A DNA stretch of 64,000 nucleotides from Planctellipticum variicoloris (GTDB lineage: Bacteria > Planctomycetota > Planctomycetia > Planctomycetales > Planctomycetaceae). Where the stretch lies: positions 5,588,001-5,652,000 of the forward strand of contig NZ_CP130886.1 of NCBI RefSeq assembly GCF_030622045.1. Reading direction: 5' to 3'. The notes under the pieces are model-generated. The model was not told the origin of the DNA and did not search any database. It saw nothing but the letters and a program-made list of their open reading frames with translations. Shown here in pieces: positions 34,127-43,998 of this stretch; within the stretch, counting starts at the first letter, position 1, and each line of letters begins with the position of its first letter. Position numbers and translations under genes: made by a program.

Positions 34127-35389
34127 TCATCTTCGAGCGGCCGCCCGTGTTGGAGCCCCTTTCATCTCAATGTCGATCGTCTGATTCCCCTCCTTCACCT
34201 CTCGAAGGACCATGGAGCCTTCGCCGAAGTCCGGCGGAATATTGATCGCAGTCGGAGCGCCGACCGCCGAGATCCAGACGCGGTTGCGTCCCACGGCGAC
34301 TCCCGCAATCCGATCGATGTAGAGCATTTTGAAATGCCCCTTCTCGTCCGTGATGGCGGTCGAAGTCCGCACCCGTTCCCCACCTGCCCCTCCCGTTTCG
34401 CCTTCGATCGGCGAAAAGTAGACGGTGGCGCCGACGACCGGCTGGCCGTCGAGCGTGGCGACCCCTTCGACATATCCCAGCTTCGGCAGCTTGATCCCCC
34501 CGCCCATCATGCTGTCGAAGCCGTAGTACGCGCCGGCCGCCGCCAGCAGCCCGATCAGCAGAATGCCGACGCCCTTCAACCCGACCTCGCGCGCCATCCC
34601 CGACCAGTCGATCGCCGGCTCGCGGGCGTCGTGCTGCTTCATCTCCGCCGAGCCGTCCTTCATCGCCTTCCGCAACTGCTTCACCGCTTTGGCATGATCC
34701 CACAGATCTGCCGCCGCCGAGGCCCCGGAGACCGTGGACGATCGAACCGGCGCCGCCACCGGCTCAGAGCCCCGCTCCGGCTCCTCGCGGCGCTGTCGAA
34801 CGACCGGCTCAGGCGGACGCGGACGATCGGCGGGCTCCCGCCGTTGCGGTCGGTCGACGGGGGCCTGCTTTGGACGCGGAGCGGCGCTTCGCGGCGGAGC
34901 GGAACCGGCAGGAGCTTCGTTCAGAAACGCAACCGGATCGAAGTCCTCATCTTCGTTCCCGGCGGCCTGAGATGTGGCCGGAGTTTTTCCGTTGGACGAT
35001 GGCGCGCCGTTTCGAGCCTCAGGCTCGACGCGGGCGACCGGCGCATCGATCTCGCGCGTGTCATCGCTGGCCTGCATCTCCGCCGTCCCGTCATCCCCCT
35101 CCGAGACGGAATCCCGACCGAGTTCGCGATCCTCCCCGTCCTCGACATCGTCCGACTCGGAAACACCGCCGTTTCGCAAGGAACTCGCGGGGCTCTGCCG
35201 GGGCGCCTCGGCATCGGCAAAGCCCGCCGACATCGCCTCAAGCTCCATGTCGGACGGCGGCGGCCCGCCCACAGCAACGGGGATGTGCAGCTCGACCTTG
35301 CACTTCGGACAGTGCCGGACCGTTCCGGCAAGGTCGTCTCGCACGTTCAACGCCGAGCCGCACTCGGAACAGAGCATGTGAATCGTCAT
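34127..35389 (-). CDS. Zinc-ribbon membrane protein with carboxypeptidase-regulatory-like domain
   Basis: 420 aa from ATG 35387-35389, seven bases after GAGAGG. A longer frame reaching 36457 is a shadow of the DUF1559 gene. The N-terminus has two Cys pairs, CSECG and CPKC, spaced like an MJ0042-type zinc ribbon. A long acidic, Pro/Arg-rich disordered stretch follows (about 50-260), then a transmembrane helix (GVGILLIGLLAAAGAYYGF). Outside is a transthyretin/carboxypeptidase-regulatory-like beta domain: VEGVATLDGQPVVGATVYFSP ... STAITDEKGHFKMLYID. Such outer domains are common beside DUF1559 genes in planctomycetes, and the DUF1559 gene is directly upstream (92-bp gap), so they form one operon. 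Function unknown. Confidence 0.85.
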   Translation of the reverse strand: MTIHMLCSECGSALNVRDDLAGTVRHCPKCKVELHIPVAVGGPPPSDMELEAMSAGFADAEAPRQSPASSLRNGGVSESDDVEDGEDRELGRDSVSEGDDGTAEMQASDDTREIDAPVARVEPEARNGAPSSNGKTPATSQAAGNEDEDFDPVAFLNEAPAGSAPPRSAAPRPKQAPVDRPQRREPADRPRPPEPVVRQRREEPERGSEPVAAPVRSSTVSGASAAADLWDHAKAVKQLRKAMKDGSAEMKQHDAREPAIDWSGMAREVGLKGVGILLIGLLAAAGAYYGFDSMMGGGIKLPKLGYVEGVATLDGQPVVGATVYFSPIEGETGGAGGERVRTSTAITDEKGHFKMLYIDRIAGVAVGRNRVWISAVGAPTAINIPPDFGEGSMVLREVKEGNQTIDIEMKGAPTRAAARR

Positions 35390-35481
35390 CAGCGAACCTC
35401 TCGGACGAACCCCCGGCCAATCTCTGGAGCATTGCCGACCGTGAAAACCGGCAGCGCAGTCGCGCAGGAACGCTACGCCAG

Positions 35482-36588
35482 CTACTGCGGCAGATTCACC
35501 GGGCTCCCCTGGGCCATATTGCCCAGGTTGCGCCAGGTCCGCAGGTCGATATTGAAGCCGACGTTTCGCACGCTGCCGTCGGCAAACAGGGTCTGCACGA
35601 CCTGATCGTGCGGGCTGTCGGCTTCGTCGAAATACAGACCGCTGTGCGGAGCATTGCGAGCGCTGAAGAGCGTCGCCGGCCCGCCCCACGCCCAGCCGTC
35701 GGCGCTCCGCTGCGGCGGCGGCAGCAACAACTGCGAAACACGCCGCTCGGCGACCACCATCACGTTGGACGTGCCATCGGTGATATCGCGGAGCCCGAAC
35801 GCCGTGTTGACGCCAAACACGCCGATGTTGGTCTGGTACTGCGTGTACTGCGACGAATAGATCGTCTGGCCGGTCAGTCCGATCGCCGAGGTGACGGTGG
35901 CAGTCAACTGCGCCGGAGTCAGCTCGTAAGTCTGGCGATCTGTGGCGTCGTTTACGTTGTCGTGAAAGGTAATTCCCGATCCGCTGCAGCCGGCATAGTC
36001 GTTGCCCCCCTGACCCCACGGCGCCTGATTTTGCAGCGGACTCGCCTGTTCGACACGATCGGGCGCTGAGAACGTCGATGTCGACATCATCGAAGACCGG
36101 CGCGACGGGCAGTAAAACACCCGGATGTCGGTCTTGGGGGCATACAACAATGTCAGATCCGGCGGAGGCAACTGCAGACCGATTTCGCCATTCGACCGGA
36201 CGTTGTTCCCAAAATTCCAGGCGTTGTAGAGCGGCGTCTGATCGAGCATCGGCAGGATGTGCAGCATCCAGCTCGTCCCGTGATAGCCCAGATTGTTCAG
36301 CCCGTTGAGCTGATACGCCCGCGGCTCCACCGGACTGGCGTAGCGACCGATCGTGTCCGTCAGATAGACATTGCTGATCTGGCCCGGCGGCAGGACTCCA
36401 TGAGCGTCGTGATAGTTGTGGAGCGCCAGTCCGATCTGCTTCAGATTGTTCTGGCACGAGGACCGGCGAGCCGCTTCCCGCGCCCGCTGGACGGCTGGCA
36501 GCAGGAGGCCGATGAGCACCGCGATGATGGCGATCACCACCAGCAGCTCGATCAGGGTGAAGCCGTTGCGACGCAATCGTGTGCTCAT
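35482..36588 (-). CDS. DUF1559 prepilin-like secreted protein
   Basis: 368 aa from ATG 36586-36588 after GGGAG; a start 24 bases earlier is less likely. The N-terminus [20 protein letters not shown] is a type IV prepilin signal cut before Phe. Next comes [34 protein letters not shown], the DUF1559 signature. The C-terminus has the expected [18 protein letters not shown]. The mature protein is a large pseudopilin-like surface protein of unknown function; planctomycetes usually have dozens. Downstream is the zinc-ribbon membrane protein. The length is slightly above the family's typical 300-350 aa. Confidence 0.93.
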   Translation of the reverse strand: MSTRLRRNGFTLIELLVVIAIIAVLIGLLLPAVQRAREAARRSSCQNNLKQIGLALHNYHDAHGVLPPGQISNVYLTDTIGRYASPVEPRAYQLNGLNNLGYHGTSWMLHILPMLDQTPLYNAWNFGNNVRSNGEIGLQLPPPDLTLLYAPKTDIRVFYCPSRRSSMMSTSTFSAPDRVEQASPLQNQAPWGQGGNDYAGCSGSGITFHDNVNDATDRQTYELTPAQLTATVTSAIGLTGQTIYSSQYTQYQTNIGVFGVNTAFGLRDITDGTSNVMVVAERRVSQLLLPPPQRSADGWAWGGPATLFSARNAPHSGLYFDEADSPHDQVVQTLFADGSVRNVGFNIDLRTWRNLGNMAQGSPVNLPQ

Positions 36589-37162
36589 GGCATGCTCCCG
36601 GTCCGACGACAAGTTGAACTACAAAATCAAAGCGAATCCCTTATTCGTTCACCCACCCCGCAACGTTCCGGTGCGCAACCGTCGCACCTGCGCAGAGATG
36701 AGGCTCAAATTTCTATCCGTTCGGCGCAATCCGAAACTGGCACAGCTCTTGATGATCTATTGGTTTCGATTGCCCCGTCAATATGTGATCTCCCCGATGC
36801 ACTTGTTTTTTTGAAAGCATTTGTTCTCGCCCTCGGCCCGCTGAGACGGCCGCCGAAGCTTACGCAGTCAACGCAGTCCCCGAAGTTCTCCCGGCAGATC
36901 CTGCCCGCTCCAATTTTGAGAACTTCTCTAGCAGCAAGCAGATACGCCGATCTCTCGCAATCTGCGAACCGGTCGCTCGAACCGACCGTCAACGGTTTGT
37001 GCAGTAGTATTCGCGAGCGTGACGCTGGGAATTCCCGGTATGATTCCGAGCGATTCATCGCCTGAGTTTTCTCGCCGGATCGATCTGCCGATCGATCATC
37101 GCCTCCCCGCACGGCCTGTTCTGCTTGCTCACCTCTTTCCTCTCCCCGTACCGGAATCCGAC
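36589..37162. other. Intergenic region between divergent genes, no gene seen
   Basis: 574 bp separate the DUF1559 gene (minus) from the metallopeptidase gene (plus). Part (36600-36830) is AT-rich for this genome and probably holds the promoters, but no single site stood out. The frames that cross it have no recognisable domain. Confidence 0.5.
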
Positions 37163-37894
37163 ATGATCTCCACCCCGCGATGGCTGCTGCTCACGCTCGG
37201 CCTGCTGGCAGCAACGACCGCGGCGATTGCCGACGAACCCGCCAGACCCACGACTCATCAGTCGCAAACCATCGAAGGCTGGTCGGTCCGGATCGATCAA
37301 CGGCTGCTCGACGGCGAAAGCGAAGATGTGGCCCTGGGCCGCCGTGCGCTCCGATTGCTCGGCGATCGCCTCTACGAGATTCAGCTCGTCGTCCCGGCCG
37401 ATCGTGTCGAGCAACTACGCAAAGTCACCATCCAGCTCGACCGGACTCATGGCAAGCTGACCTCCATGCAATATCATCCCAGCGCAGACTGGCTGCGGAA
37501 CAACGGCTACAGCGAAACGCTGGCCAGATGCGTCCACCTCCCCGACGCCGCGGGCTTTGCCAGCCCGAAGCATCACCAGCAGCAGCCCTGGGCCGTCCTG
37601 CACGAATTGGCCCACGCCTACCACGACCAGGTGCTGGATTTCGAACATGCCGAGATCAAAGCCGCCTGGGAACGATTCCGCGACGGCGGCAAGTACGAAA
37701 AAGTCCTGCATATCGACGGCGGAAACCGCCGGCACTATGCCCTGACCAACCAGAAAGAATTCTTCGCGGAAATGTCCGAAGCCTACTTCGGCCTCAACGA
37801 CTTCTACCCGTTCCACCGCGCCGAACTGCAACGCGACGAACCCGAGCTATTCAAGCTGCTGCACGAAATCTGGGGACCGCCAGTCAGCGAATAG
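37163..37894 (+). CDS. Secreted zinc metallopeptidase (HEXXH)
   Basis: 243 aa from ATG 37163; the frame begins earlier (37019) but the 48 extra residues are not protein-like. A signal peptide (LLLTLGLLAATTAAIA) is cut near ADE. The active site is LHELAHAYHDQ: His147, Glu148 and His151 give HEXXH. A downstream NQKEFFAEMSEAYFG (about 196-210) offers the third zinc ligand, Glu, in a helix as in gluzincin-like or anthrax-lethal-factor-like peptidases. The substrate is unknown. The gene stands alone. Its stop TAG lies within the dispersed string GCGAATAGCGAA, followed by other repeats up to 38040. Confidence 0.82.
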   Translation: MISTPRWLLLTLGLLAATTAAIADEPARPTTHQSQTIEGWSVRIDQRLLDGESEDVALGRRALRLLGDRLYEIQLVVPADRVEQLRKVTIQLDRTHGKLTSMQYHPSADWLRNNGYSETLARCVHLPDAAGFASPKHHQQQPWAVLHELAHAYHDQVLDFEHAEIKAAWERFRDGGKYEKVLHIDGGNRRHYALTNQKEFFAEMSEAYFGLNDFYPFHRAELQRDEPELFKLLHEIWGPPVSE

Positions 37895-38005
37895 CGAACA
37901 GGGAAGCGGGCTTTTCGCTGATCGCTGATCGCCGGAGGAAGACTTAACGCGCGAATTGCAGCTCTGGCGATCAGCGATTCGCGATCTGCGATAAGCCCTC
38001 TGCCA

Positions 38006-38035
38006 TTCGACATTCCGCCTTCGTCATTCGACATT
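38006..38035 (+). repeat. 30-bp dispersed repeat, copy 1
   Basis: Unit begins TTCGACATTCCG and ends CATTCGACATT. It is identical to 42507-42536 and 43912-43941, and two bases different from 61432-61461 (minus strand). It lies in the 207-bp gap between the metallopeptidase and propeller genes, along with GCGATCAGCGATT-type strings. Confidence 0.85.
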
Positions 38036-38101
38036 CCGCGCGCCCGGCATGCTAAAGTGTCTCCCCGGATTCCTTCACTCTGATCGCCGGAGCCACCGCG
38101 G

Positions 38102-39298
38102 ATGTCAGTGACTTACGCTTTCGTCTCCCAGGGACGTCTGTTTGTGGCGCAGGACCATCTGCCGCCGCAGGAACTGACCAGCCAGTTCGCCGGCCAGTAC
38201 GAGGACCGCCAGGCCCGTCAGCAGCAGGCGCACGGCTGGAAGGACCGCAGCGGGCTTTGGGGCGAGTTCGGCGTGGGCTCCCCGTTCGGCGCCATGGGAG
38301 AACAGGCGGCCCCCCGTCGGATTCGCTTCAGCAGCGCCGCACTCGGAACCGCGCCGGGCGAGGTCTCCTATCTGGTCGACTTTGGTCACATGACCGGCCT
38401 CTTTCAGCAAACGCTCGCCGATCACAGCGAGCGCCGGTTGTTTCACCGCAACGAGTTTCCCGCCCGGGAACTGACGCGAGATCGCCACTCGGGCATGCTG
38501 GCGATGTCGGTGGCCCAGGCGGACGGTTCCAGCCGGATCGCTGTCTGCGAACCGGACGGCCGGCTGGTTCGCGAAGTCACCGACGGCGACACCGTCGATG
38601 AAGCGCCGAACTGGACAGGCCAGGGCCGCCGACGAATCGTCTACCAGGCCGCTCCGATCCTGCGAAACGCCGCTGGATATCCGCTGGGGCTCGGTCCCTA
38701 CGCGATCGAAGAAGTCGATCTCGACGCGAAGAAACTCTCGCTGCTCCACGAGGAGGAGGACTACGACTGTCTTCAGCCGCGCGAGGACGCGGCCGGTGCG
38801 CTGTACTACATCCGCCGGCCGTACCGCGCTCCTCAAACCCGTCCGTCATTGCTGCAGGTGGCAAAAGACGTCGGGCTGTTTCCATATCGGCTGCTGCGGG
38901 CCGGGTTCGCCTATCTCGACTTCTTTTCGATGCGCTACACGGGCGAACCTCTCCGTACCGCCGGCGGCCCCGAACGAAAGATCCCCGTTCCCGAAGACTT
39001 CTTCCGCATTTCCGGCCAGTGGATCGATCCCCGCAAACAGTACGCGCAGAAGGGAGAAGTCGCCTCCTCGCTGGTTCCGCGCGATTGGCAGCTCGTCCAG
39101 CGGGCGTCGGGCGGAGCCGAAGAGGTTCTGGCACGCGGCGTCCTGTCGTTCGACCTGACGCCGGCAGGCGACATCGTCTATTCGACCGGAACCGCAATTC
39201 GCCTGAGAACCGCCGCGGGGCTCGACACCGAACTCGCCCGCCAGCGCCTGGTGGAGCGCATCACGGTCCTCGCCGGCGTCGACCCCGCCGCCGACTGA
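38102..39298 (+). CDS. Hypothetical protein with TolB/WD-like propeller features
   Basis: 398 aa, no signal peptide. It contains repeated beta-blade segments typical of TolB-like propellers: IAVCEPDGRLVREVTDGDTVDEAPNW, GPYAIEEVDLDAKKLSLLHEE, GALYYIRRPYRAP and LARGVLSFDLTPAGDIVYSTG. The middle helix-rich part (LLQVAKDVGLFPYRLLRAGFAYLDFF) interrupts the propeller. The sequence starts directly MSVTYAFVSQGRLF, suggesting a cytosolic protein. No catalytic motif was recognised. The gene is followed after 66 bp by the large PSCyt protein and may share its transcript. Confidence 0.7.
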   Translation: MSVTYAFVSQGRLFVAQDHLPPQELTSQFAGQYEDRQARQQQAHGWKDRSGLWGEFGVGSPFGAMGEQAAPRRIRFSSAALGTAPGEVSYLVDFGHMTGLFQQTLADHSERRLFHRNEFPARELTRDRHSGMLAMSVAQADGSSRIAVCEPDGRLVREVTDGDTVDEAPNWTGQGRRRIVYQAAPILRNAAGYPLGLGPYAIEEVDLDAKKLSLLHEEEDYDCLQPREDAAGALYYIRRPYRAPQTRPSLLQVAKDVGLFPYRLLRAGFAYLDFFSMRYTGEPLRTAGGPERKIPVPEDFFRISGQWIDPRKQYAQKGEVASSLVPRDWQLVQRASGGAEEVLARGVLSFDLTPAGDIVYSTGTAIRLRTAAGLDTELARQRLVERITVLAGVDPAAD

Positions 39299-39364
39299 CT
39301 GGACCGCCGCGTTGTCCTCGATACGGTGCGCCGGGTAAGATCGACGGATCTTGATGGGTCCACG

Positions 39365-42300
39365 ATGAGGCGCAACATGCAACGATTGACACTCCTGGCC
39401 GTCGTCTGGAGCCTGGGGCTCGGGGTTGAGAGTCGCGCCGCCGACAAACCCCTCCCGGAGCAGATCGAGTTCAATCGCGACGTCCGGCCGATCCTGTCCG
39501 ATGCCTGTTTTCAATGTCACGGCCCCGATAAGAACCAGCGTCAGGCCGAACTGCGGCTCGACCAGGCGGCCGGCTACGCAGGAACAAACGACAAGCCCGG
39601 CGCTGTGATCCCGCACAAGCCGGAGGCCAGCGAGCTGTTCCGCCGGGTGACGACCGCGGCCCCCGATGAAGTCATGCCGCCGAAAGACAGCGGCAAGACG
39701 CTCTCTGCCCGCGACAAAGAGATCCTGCGGCGCTGGATTGAGCAGGGAGCGGAGTACCAGGGGCACTGGGCCTACCTCGTGCCAACCCGACCGGCGGTCC
39801 CCGCCGCGACGCCGGCCATACCGGCACGCAACGAAATTGACCGCTTCATTCAGGCTCGGCTGGCCGCCGCCGGTCTGCAGCCCGCAGCGGAAGCCGATCG
39901 GGTCACGTTGATCCGCCGGCTGACATTCGACCTGACCGGGCTGCCGCCGACGCCCGCCGACGTTCAGGCCTTCCTGCAGGACGCGCGGCCCGATGCCTAT
40001 GATCGGCTCGTCGAGCGGCTGCTGGAGTCGCCTCACTTTGGCGAACGGATGGCCGTCTACTGGCTGGATCTCGTGCGGTTCGCCGATACCGCCGGCTACC
40101 ACAGCGACAACCTGCGGGACATCGTCCCCTACCGCGACTACGTGATCGACGCATTCAACCGCAATCTTCCTTTCGATCAATTTACGATCGAGCAGCTCGC
40201 CGGCGATCTCCTTCCCGAACCGACGCTCGGCCAGAAGGTGGCCTCAGGCTACAACCGACTGCTGCAGACCACCGAAGAAGGGGGCGCCCAGGCGAAGGAA
40301 TACATCGCCAAGTACTCCGCCGATCGCGTCCGCAACGTCGCCGATGTCTGGCTCGGAGCGACGCTGGGGTGCGCCGAGTGCCACGACCACAAATTCGACC
40401 CGTTCACTACGCAGGACTTCTACAGCCTGGGAGCGTTTTTCGCCGACGTGCAGGAACCAGCCATCGGCGGGCGCGGTCCCGGAATGCTGGTTCCGAGCCC
40501 GGACCAGTCGCAGCGACTGGCCGAGCTGGATCAGACCGTAGCCTCCGCCCGGCAGGATCTGGACGCCGCCGTGCAGGCGCTCCTTGCCGGCGACGCCGCC
40601 TGGGAGCAGGAATTGCTCGCCGACTCGGGCTGGCGGCCGCTGGGCTCGGCCGAAGCGAAGGTCGAAGGAAGCGACGTGAAGCTCGCCGAACAGACCGACG
40701 GATCGTGGCTGGCGCAAGGCGCGGTCGGCGCTCAGGAGAGCTTTGTGCTGACGTATCCGGCGTCCCCTCGCGGACTGACCGCGCTGAAACTGGAGGTGCT
40801 GGCGGATGACAGCTTGCCCGCCAAAGGTCCAGGAACGGCCGGCAACGGAAACTTTGTGCTGACGGAGTTCAATCTGTCGACGACCGGCGCGGACGGGAAA
40901 GAACAACCCGTCAAGCTGGTCCGGGCCGTCGCCGATCACGCCCAGAATGGACACGCCATCGAGACGGCGTTCGACGGCAAAGACGCCACCGGCTGGGCGA
41001 TTCTCCCGCACGTCGGACAGCCGCATGAAGCCGTGTTTGCGGCGGAACAGCCGTTTGTCAGCGAAGACGCCGGGACGTTGACTGTCCGTCTCGAATTCCG
41101 CTCGCCCCACGCCAGTCACTCGATCGGCCGGTTCCGTCTGTCGGCGACGACGCTGCCGGATCCAATCGCCCGCTGGACGCCGCCGCAAGTGCGATCGGTC
41201 CTGGCGACGCCGCGCGACCAGCGCAGCGCGGATCAGCAGACGGTGCTGACGCAATTTCTTCGGGATCAGTCGCTGCAGCTTCAGCCGCAGCGGCAGGTGA
41301 GCCAGCAGCGGCAGCAGGCGCGGGACCAGTTTGTGGCGACCATTCCCCGGTCGCTGATCGCGCAGGCCGGGCCGCCGCGAACTGTCCGAGTCCTGCCGCG
41401 GGGGAACTGGATGGACGATACCGGCGAAATCCGCGAGCCCGCCATCCCCGCGTTTCTGGGACAGGTGAATGCTGAAGGCCGGCGCGCCAATCGCCTCGAC
41501 CTCGCCAGTTGGCTAGTGTCCCCGGAGAACCCGCTGACGGCTCGCGTGTTTGTAAATCGCTTGTGGAAGCTCTTCTACGGCGTCGGGTTGTCCCAGACGC
41601 TCGAAGACAGCGGCAGCCAGGGGGAATGGCCGACGCATCCGGAGTTGCTCGACTGGCTGGCGGTCGAGTTCCGCGAATCGGACTGGGACGTCGAGCACAT
41701 GGTCCAGTTGATGGTCCTTTCACACTCGTACCGGCAGTCCTCCGTGCAGACGTCCGAGGCGCGGGCCGTCGATCCCTTCAACCGCCTCCTCTCCGCCCAG
41801 CAGCGATTCCGCCTGGACGCCGAATTCGTCCGCGACAACGCGCTGGCGATCAGCGGGCTGCTGTCGTCGCAGGTCGGGGGCGAAAGCGTAAAGCCCTATC
41901 AACCGGAGGGGTACTGGGATTACCTCAATTTTCCGCGGCGGACCTGGCAGGCCGATCGGGGCGAGCGGCAGTATCGCCGGGGACTTTACACGTTCTGGCA
42001 GCGATCGTTTCTGCACCCGCAGATGCTCATTTTCGACGCCCCGAGCCGGGAGGAATGCGTCGCCGACCGACCGCGCTCGAACACGCCGCAGCAGGCGCTG
42101 GTGCTGCTCAACGATCCAACCTTCTTCGAAGCGGCCCGCGTCTTCGCGACCCGGACGCTGCTGGAGGGTGGTCCGACCGACGAGTCCCGGCTGGCGTGGG
42201 CCTGGCAACGGGCTCTCTCCCGTCCGCCGCGCGCCGCGGAACAGCAGTTGATCCTGACGCTGCTGCAGAAGCATCGGCAGGATTACGCGGCCGACCCCGC

Positions 42301-42433
42301 CGCGGCCAGGGCGTTGCTGACGTCCGTCGGCTCCGCCGCGCTGCCCGACGGAGTCAGCGAGCCCGAGCTGGCGGCCTGGGTCTCGGTGACGCGCGTGCTG
42401 CTGAATCTGCACGAGACAGTGACGCGCCTGTAG
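39365..42433 (+). CDS. PSCyt1-DUF1549-DUF1553 planctomycete cytochrome-like protein
   Basis: 1022 aa from ATG 39365 with a signal peptide (LTLLAVVWSLGLGVESRAA). Domain order: PSCyt1 (about 30-115) with FNRDVRPILSDACFQCHGP, a CXXCH heme c site; PSCyt2/DUF1549 (about 140-350), starting EIDRFIQARLAAAGL and containing GCAECHDHKFDPF, a second CXXCH; a 250-residue linker domain (about 390-660) that may bind ligand; and PSD1/DUF1553 (about 685-960), starting RANRLDLASWLVSPENPLTARVF. The C-terminus LLNLHETVTRL fits the family. It is probably periplasmic and redox-active; the substrate is unknown. It is a different subtype from the Ig-domain protein at 5234-7687. Confidence 0.92.
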   Translation: MRRNMQRLTLLAVVWSLGLGVESRAADKPLPEQIEFNRDVRPILSDACFQCHGPDKNQRQAELRLDQAAGYAGTNDKPGAVIPHKPEASELFRRVTTAAPDEVMPPKDSGKTLSARDKEILRRWIEQGAEYQGHWAYLVPTRPAVPAATPAIPARNEIDRFIQARLAAAGLQPAAEADRVTLIRRLTFDLTGLPPTPADVQAFLQDARPDAYDRLVERLLESPHFGERMAVYWLDLVRFADTAGYHSDNLRDIVPYRDYVIDAFNRNLPFDQFTIEQLAGDLLPEPTLGQKVASGYNRLLQTTEEGGAQAKEYIAKYSADRVRNVADVWLGATLGCAECHDHKFDPFTTQDFYSLGAFFADVQEPAIGGRGPGMLVPSPDQSQRLAELDQTVASARQDLDAAVQALLAGDAAWEQELLADSGWRPLGSAEAKVEGSDVKLAEQTDGSWLAQGAVGAQESFVLTYPASPRGLTALKLEVLADDSLPAKGPGTAGNGNFVLTEFNLSTTGADGKEQPVKLVRAVADHAQNGHAIETAFDGKDATGWAILPHVGQPHEAVFAAEQPFVSEDAGTLTVRLEFRSPHASHSIGRFRLSATTLPDPIARWTPPQVRSVLATPRDQRSADQQTVLTQFLRDQSLQLQPQRQVSQQRQQARDQFVATIPRSLIAQAGPPRTVRVLPRGNWMDDTGEIREPAIPAFLGQVNAEGRRANRLDLASWLVSPENPLTARVFVNRLWKLFYGVGLSQTLEDSGSQGEWPTHPELLDWLAVEFRESDWDVEHMVQLMVLSHSYRQSSVQTSEARAVDPFNRLLSAQQRFRLDAEFVRDNALAISGLLSSQVGGESVKPYQPEGYWDYLNFPRRTWQADRGERQYRRGLYTFWQRSFLHPQMLIFDAPSREECVADRPRSNTPQQALVLLNDPTFFEAARVFATRTLLEGGPTDESRLAWAWQRALSRPPRAAEQQLILTLLQKHRQDYAADPAAARALLTSVGSAALPDGVSEPELAAWVSVTRVLLNLHETVTRL

Positions 42434-42506
42434 CGGCCGGCAACGAGCTCACGCAATGAATACAAGAATTCGACGACGGGCAACGGTGGACTCTAAACAT
42501 CCCCCT

Positions 42507-42563
42507 TTCGACATTCCGCCTTCGTCATTCGACATTTCCTCTTGGCGTCTTTGCGTGAAATCT
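42507..42563 (+). repeat. 30-bp dispersed repeat, copy 2, with adjoining module
   Basis: Identical to copies at 38006 and 43912 over 30 bp, followed by GCGTCTTTGCGTGAAATC, a module found in inverse orientation next to the fourth copy (61388-61461). Lies 53 bp before the MFS gene. Confidence 0.8.
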
Positions 42564-42615
42564 GCCTCCTCGCGGCAACTGGACGCACCACCGCGCGACA
42601 GCTACGCTGCCGCTC

Positions 42616-43845
42616 ATGTCATCCACCGACGCCAGCCCCGATCGCCGACTTCCCGCGAGCATCTGGGCGCTCGGCGTCGCTTCGCTCTGCATGGATACGT
42701 CGTCCGAGCTGATCCACAGCCTGCTGCCAGTGTTCATGGCCACCACGCTCGGGGCGTCCATGCTGACGATCGGGCTGGTCGAGGGACTGGCAGAAGCGAC
42801 CGCGTCGATCACGAAAGTCTTTTCGGGCGCCCTCAGCGACTTTCTCCGCAGGCGAAAGTTTCTGCTCGTCCTGGGGTACGGCCTCGCCGCGATCACCAAA
42901 CCGGTCTTCCCGCTGGCCACTTCGATCGGCTGGGTCTTTGCAGCCCGGTTTGTCGATCGCATCGGCAAAGGCATTCGCGATGCGCCGCGGGATGCGCTCG
43001 TTGCCGACATCACGCCGCCGGAGTTGCGCGGAGCCGCTTATGGCTTGCGACAGGCGCTCGATTCCGTCGGAGCTTTCCTCGGGCCGCTGCTGGCATTGAT
43101 CCTCCTGTCGGTGTTCGCGGACAGCATCCCCGCGGCGATGTGGTTCGCGGTCATCCCGGCGGCGATCACCGTCATCGTGCTGATCGTCGGAGTTCGCGAA
43201 CCCGCGCCACGTTCGACGGGGGAAGCGCTCCGGCCGCCGCCGACCTTCGCCGACGCCCGACGGCTGCCGCGGCGATTCTGGCTCGTGGTGCTGCTGGGGG
43301 CCGTCTTCACGCTCGCCCGGTTCAGCGAAGCGTTTCTGGTATTGCGGGCGCAGAATGTCGGCCTGCCGCTGGCCGCCGTGCCGCTGGTGATGATGGTCAT
43401 GAACGTCGTCTACGCGGCGGGCGCCTACCCCGCAGGGGCCGCCGCCGACCGCTGCAGCGCGCGGACGCTGCTGCTGATCGGCCTGGGTTTCCTGATCGGT
43501 GCAGACCTGCTGCTGGCCCTGGCCACTTCACCCGCAGCCGCACTGGCCGGGGCGGCCCTGTGGGGACTGTATCTGGCCGGCACGCAGGGTCTGCTGTCGA
43601 AGCTCGTCGCCGACACGGCCCCGCTCGATCTGCGCGGCAGCTCCTTCGGCATCTTCAACCTGGTGTCCGGCGTCTCCCTGCTGCTGGCCAGCGTGATCGC
43701 CGGCGGACTGTGGACCACCCTGGGCCCGTCGGCCACGTTCTTCGTCGGAGCCACATTCGCAGCGATCGCCGCAATCGGGCTGTGGGGTGCAGGGAGCAGC
43801 GAGTCGCGAACTGCCGGAGATTGGTCAGTCGTCCGTCGGCAGTAG
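42616..43845 (+). CDS. MFS transporter
   Basis: 409 aa with twelve predicted hydrophobic helices and no signal peptide. The loop between helices 2 and 3 reads FSGALSDFLRRRKFLLV, the MFS motif 'G..sD..grr'. A second typical stretch is RFVDRIGKGIRDAPRDALVADI, which resembles drug- or metabolite-efflux MFS proteins in the group that includes planctomycete and actinobacterial exporters. The substrate cannot be told. The NCS2 permease follows after 153 bp; both are preceded by the same 30-bp repeat, so the pair may be old duplicated surroundings rather than one operon. Confidence 0.88.
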   Translation: MSSTDASPDRRLPASIWALGVASLCMDTSSELIHSLLPVFMATTLGASMLTIGLVEGLAEATASITKVFSGALSDFLRRRKFLLVLGYGLAAITKPVFPLATSIGWVFAARFVDRIGKGIRDAPRDALVADITPPELRGAAYGLRQALDSVGAFLGPLLALILLSVFADSIPAAMWFAVIPAAITVIVLIVGVREPAPRSTGEALRPPPTFADARRLPRRFWLVVLLGAVFTLARFSEAFLVLRAQNVGLPLAAVPLVMMVMNVVYAAGAYPAGAAADRCSARTLLLIGLGFLIGADLLLALATSPAAALAGAALWGLYLAGTQGLLSKLVADTAPLDLRGSSFGIFNLVSGVSLLLASVIAGGLWTTLGPSATFFVGATFAAIAAIGLWGAGSSESRTAGDWSVVRRQ

Positions 43846-43911
43846 TCCGTGGCGAAAGTCCGCAAGTGCGGACGTCCTTTCTGGCTCTCGACTCTGGACT
43901 CTCGACGGCCT

Positions 43912-43941
43912 TTCGACATTCCGCCTTCGTCATTCGACATT
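43912..43941 (+). repeat. 30-bp dispersed repeat, copy 3
   Basis: Identical to the copies at 38006 and 42507. It lies 57 bp before the permease start at 43999. Confidence 0.85.
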
Positions 43942-43998
43942 TCCCTTCTCCGGCGACGGTACTGGACGACCTCAGGCGTCAAAGCTACGCTGCTCTCC

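Noticed and set aside
35390-36457. Long minus-strand frame joining the zinc-ribbon gene to the DUF1559 region
   Set aside because: It is an out-of-frame shadow of the DUF1559 gene; the zinc-ribbon start at 35389 has its own ribosome site.
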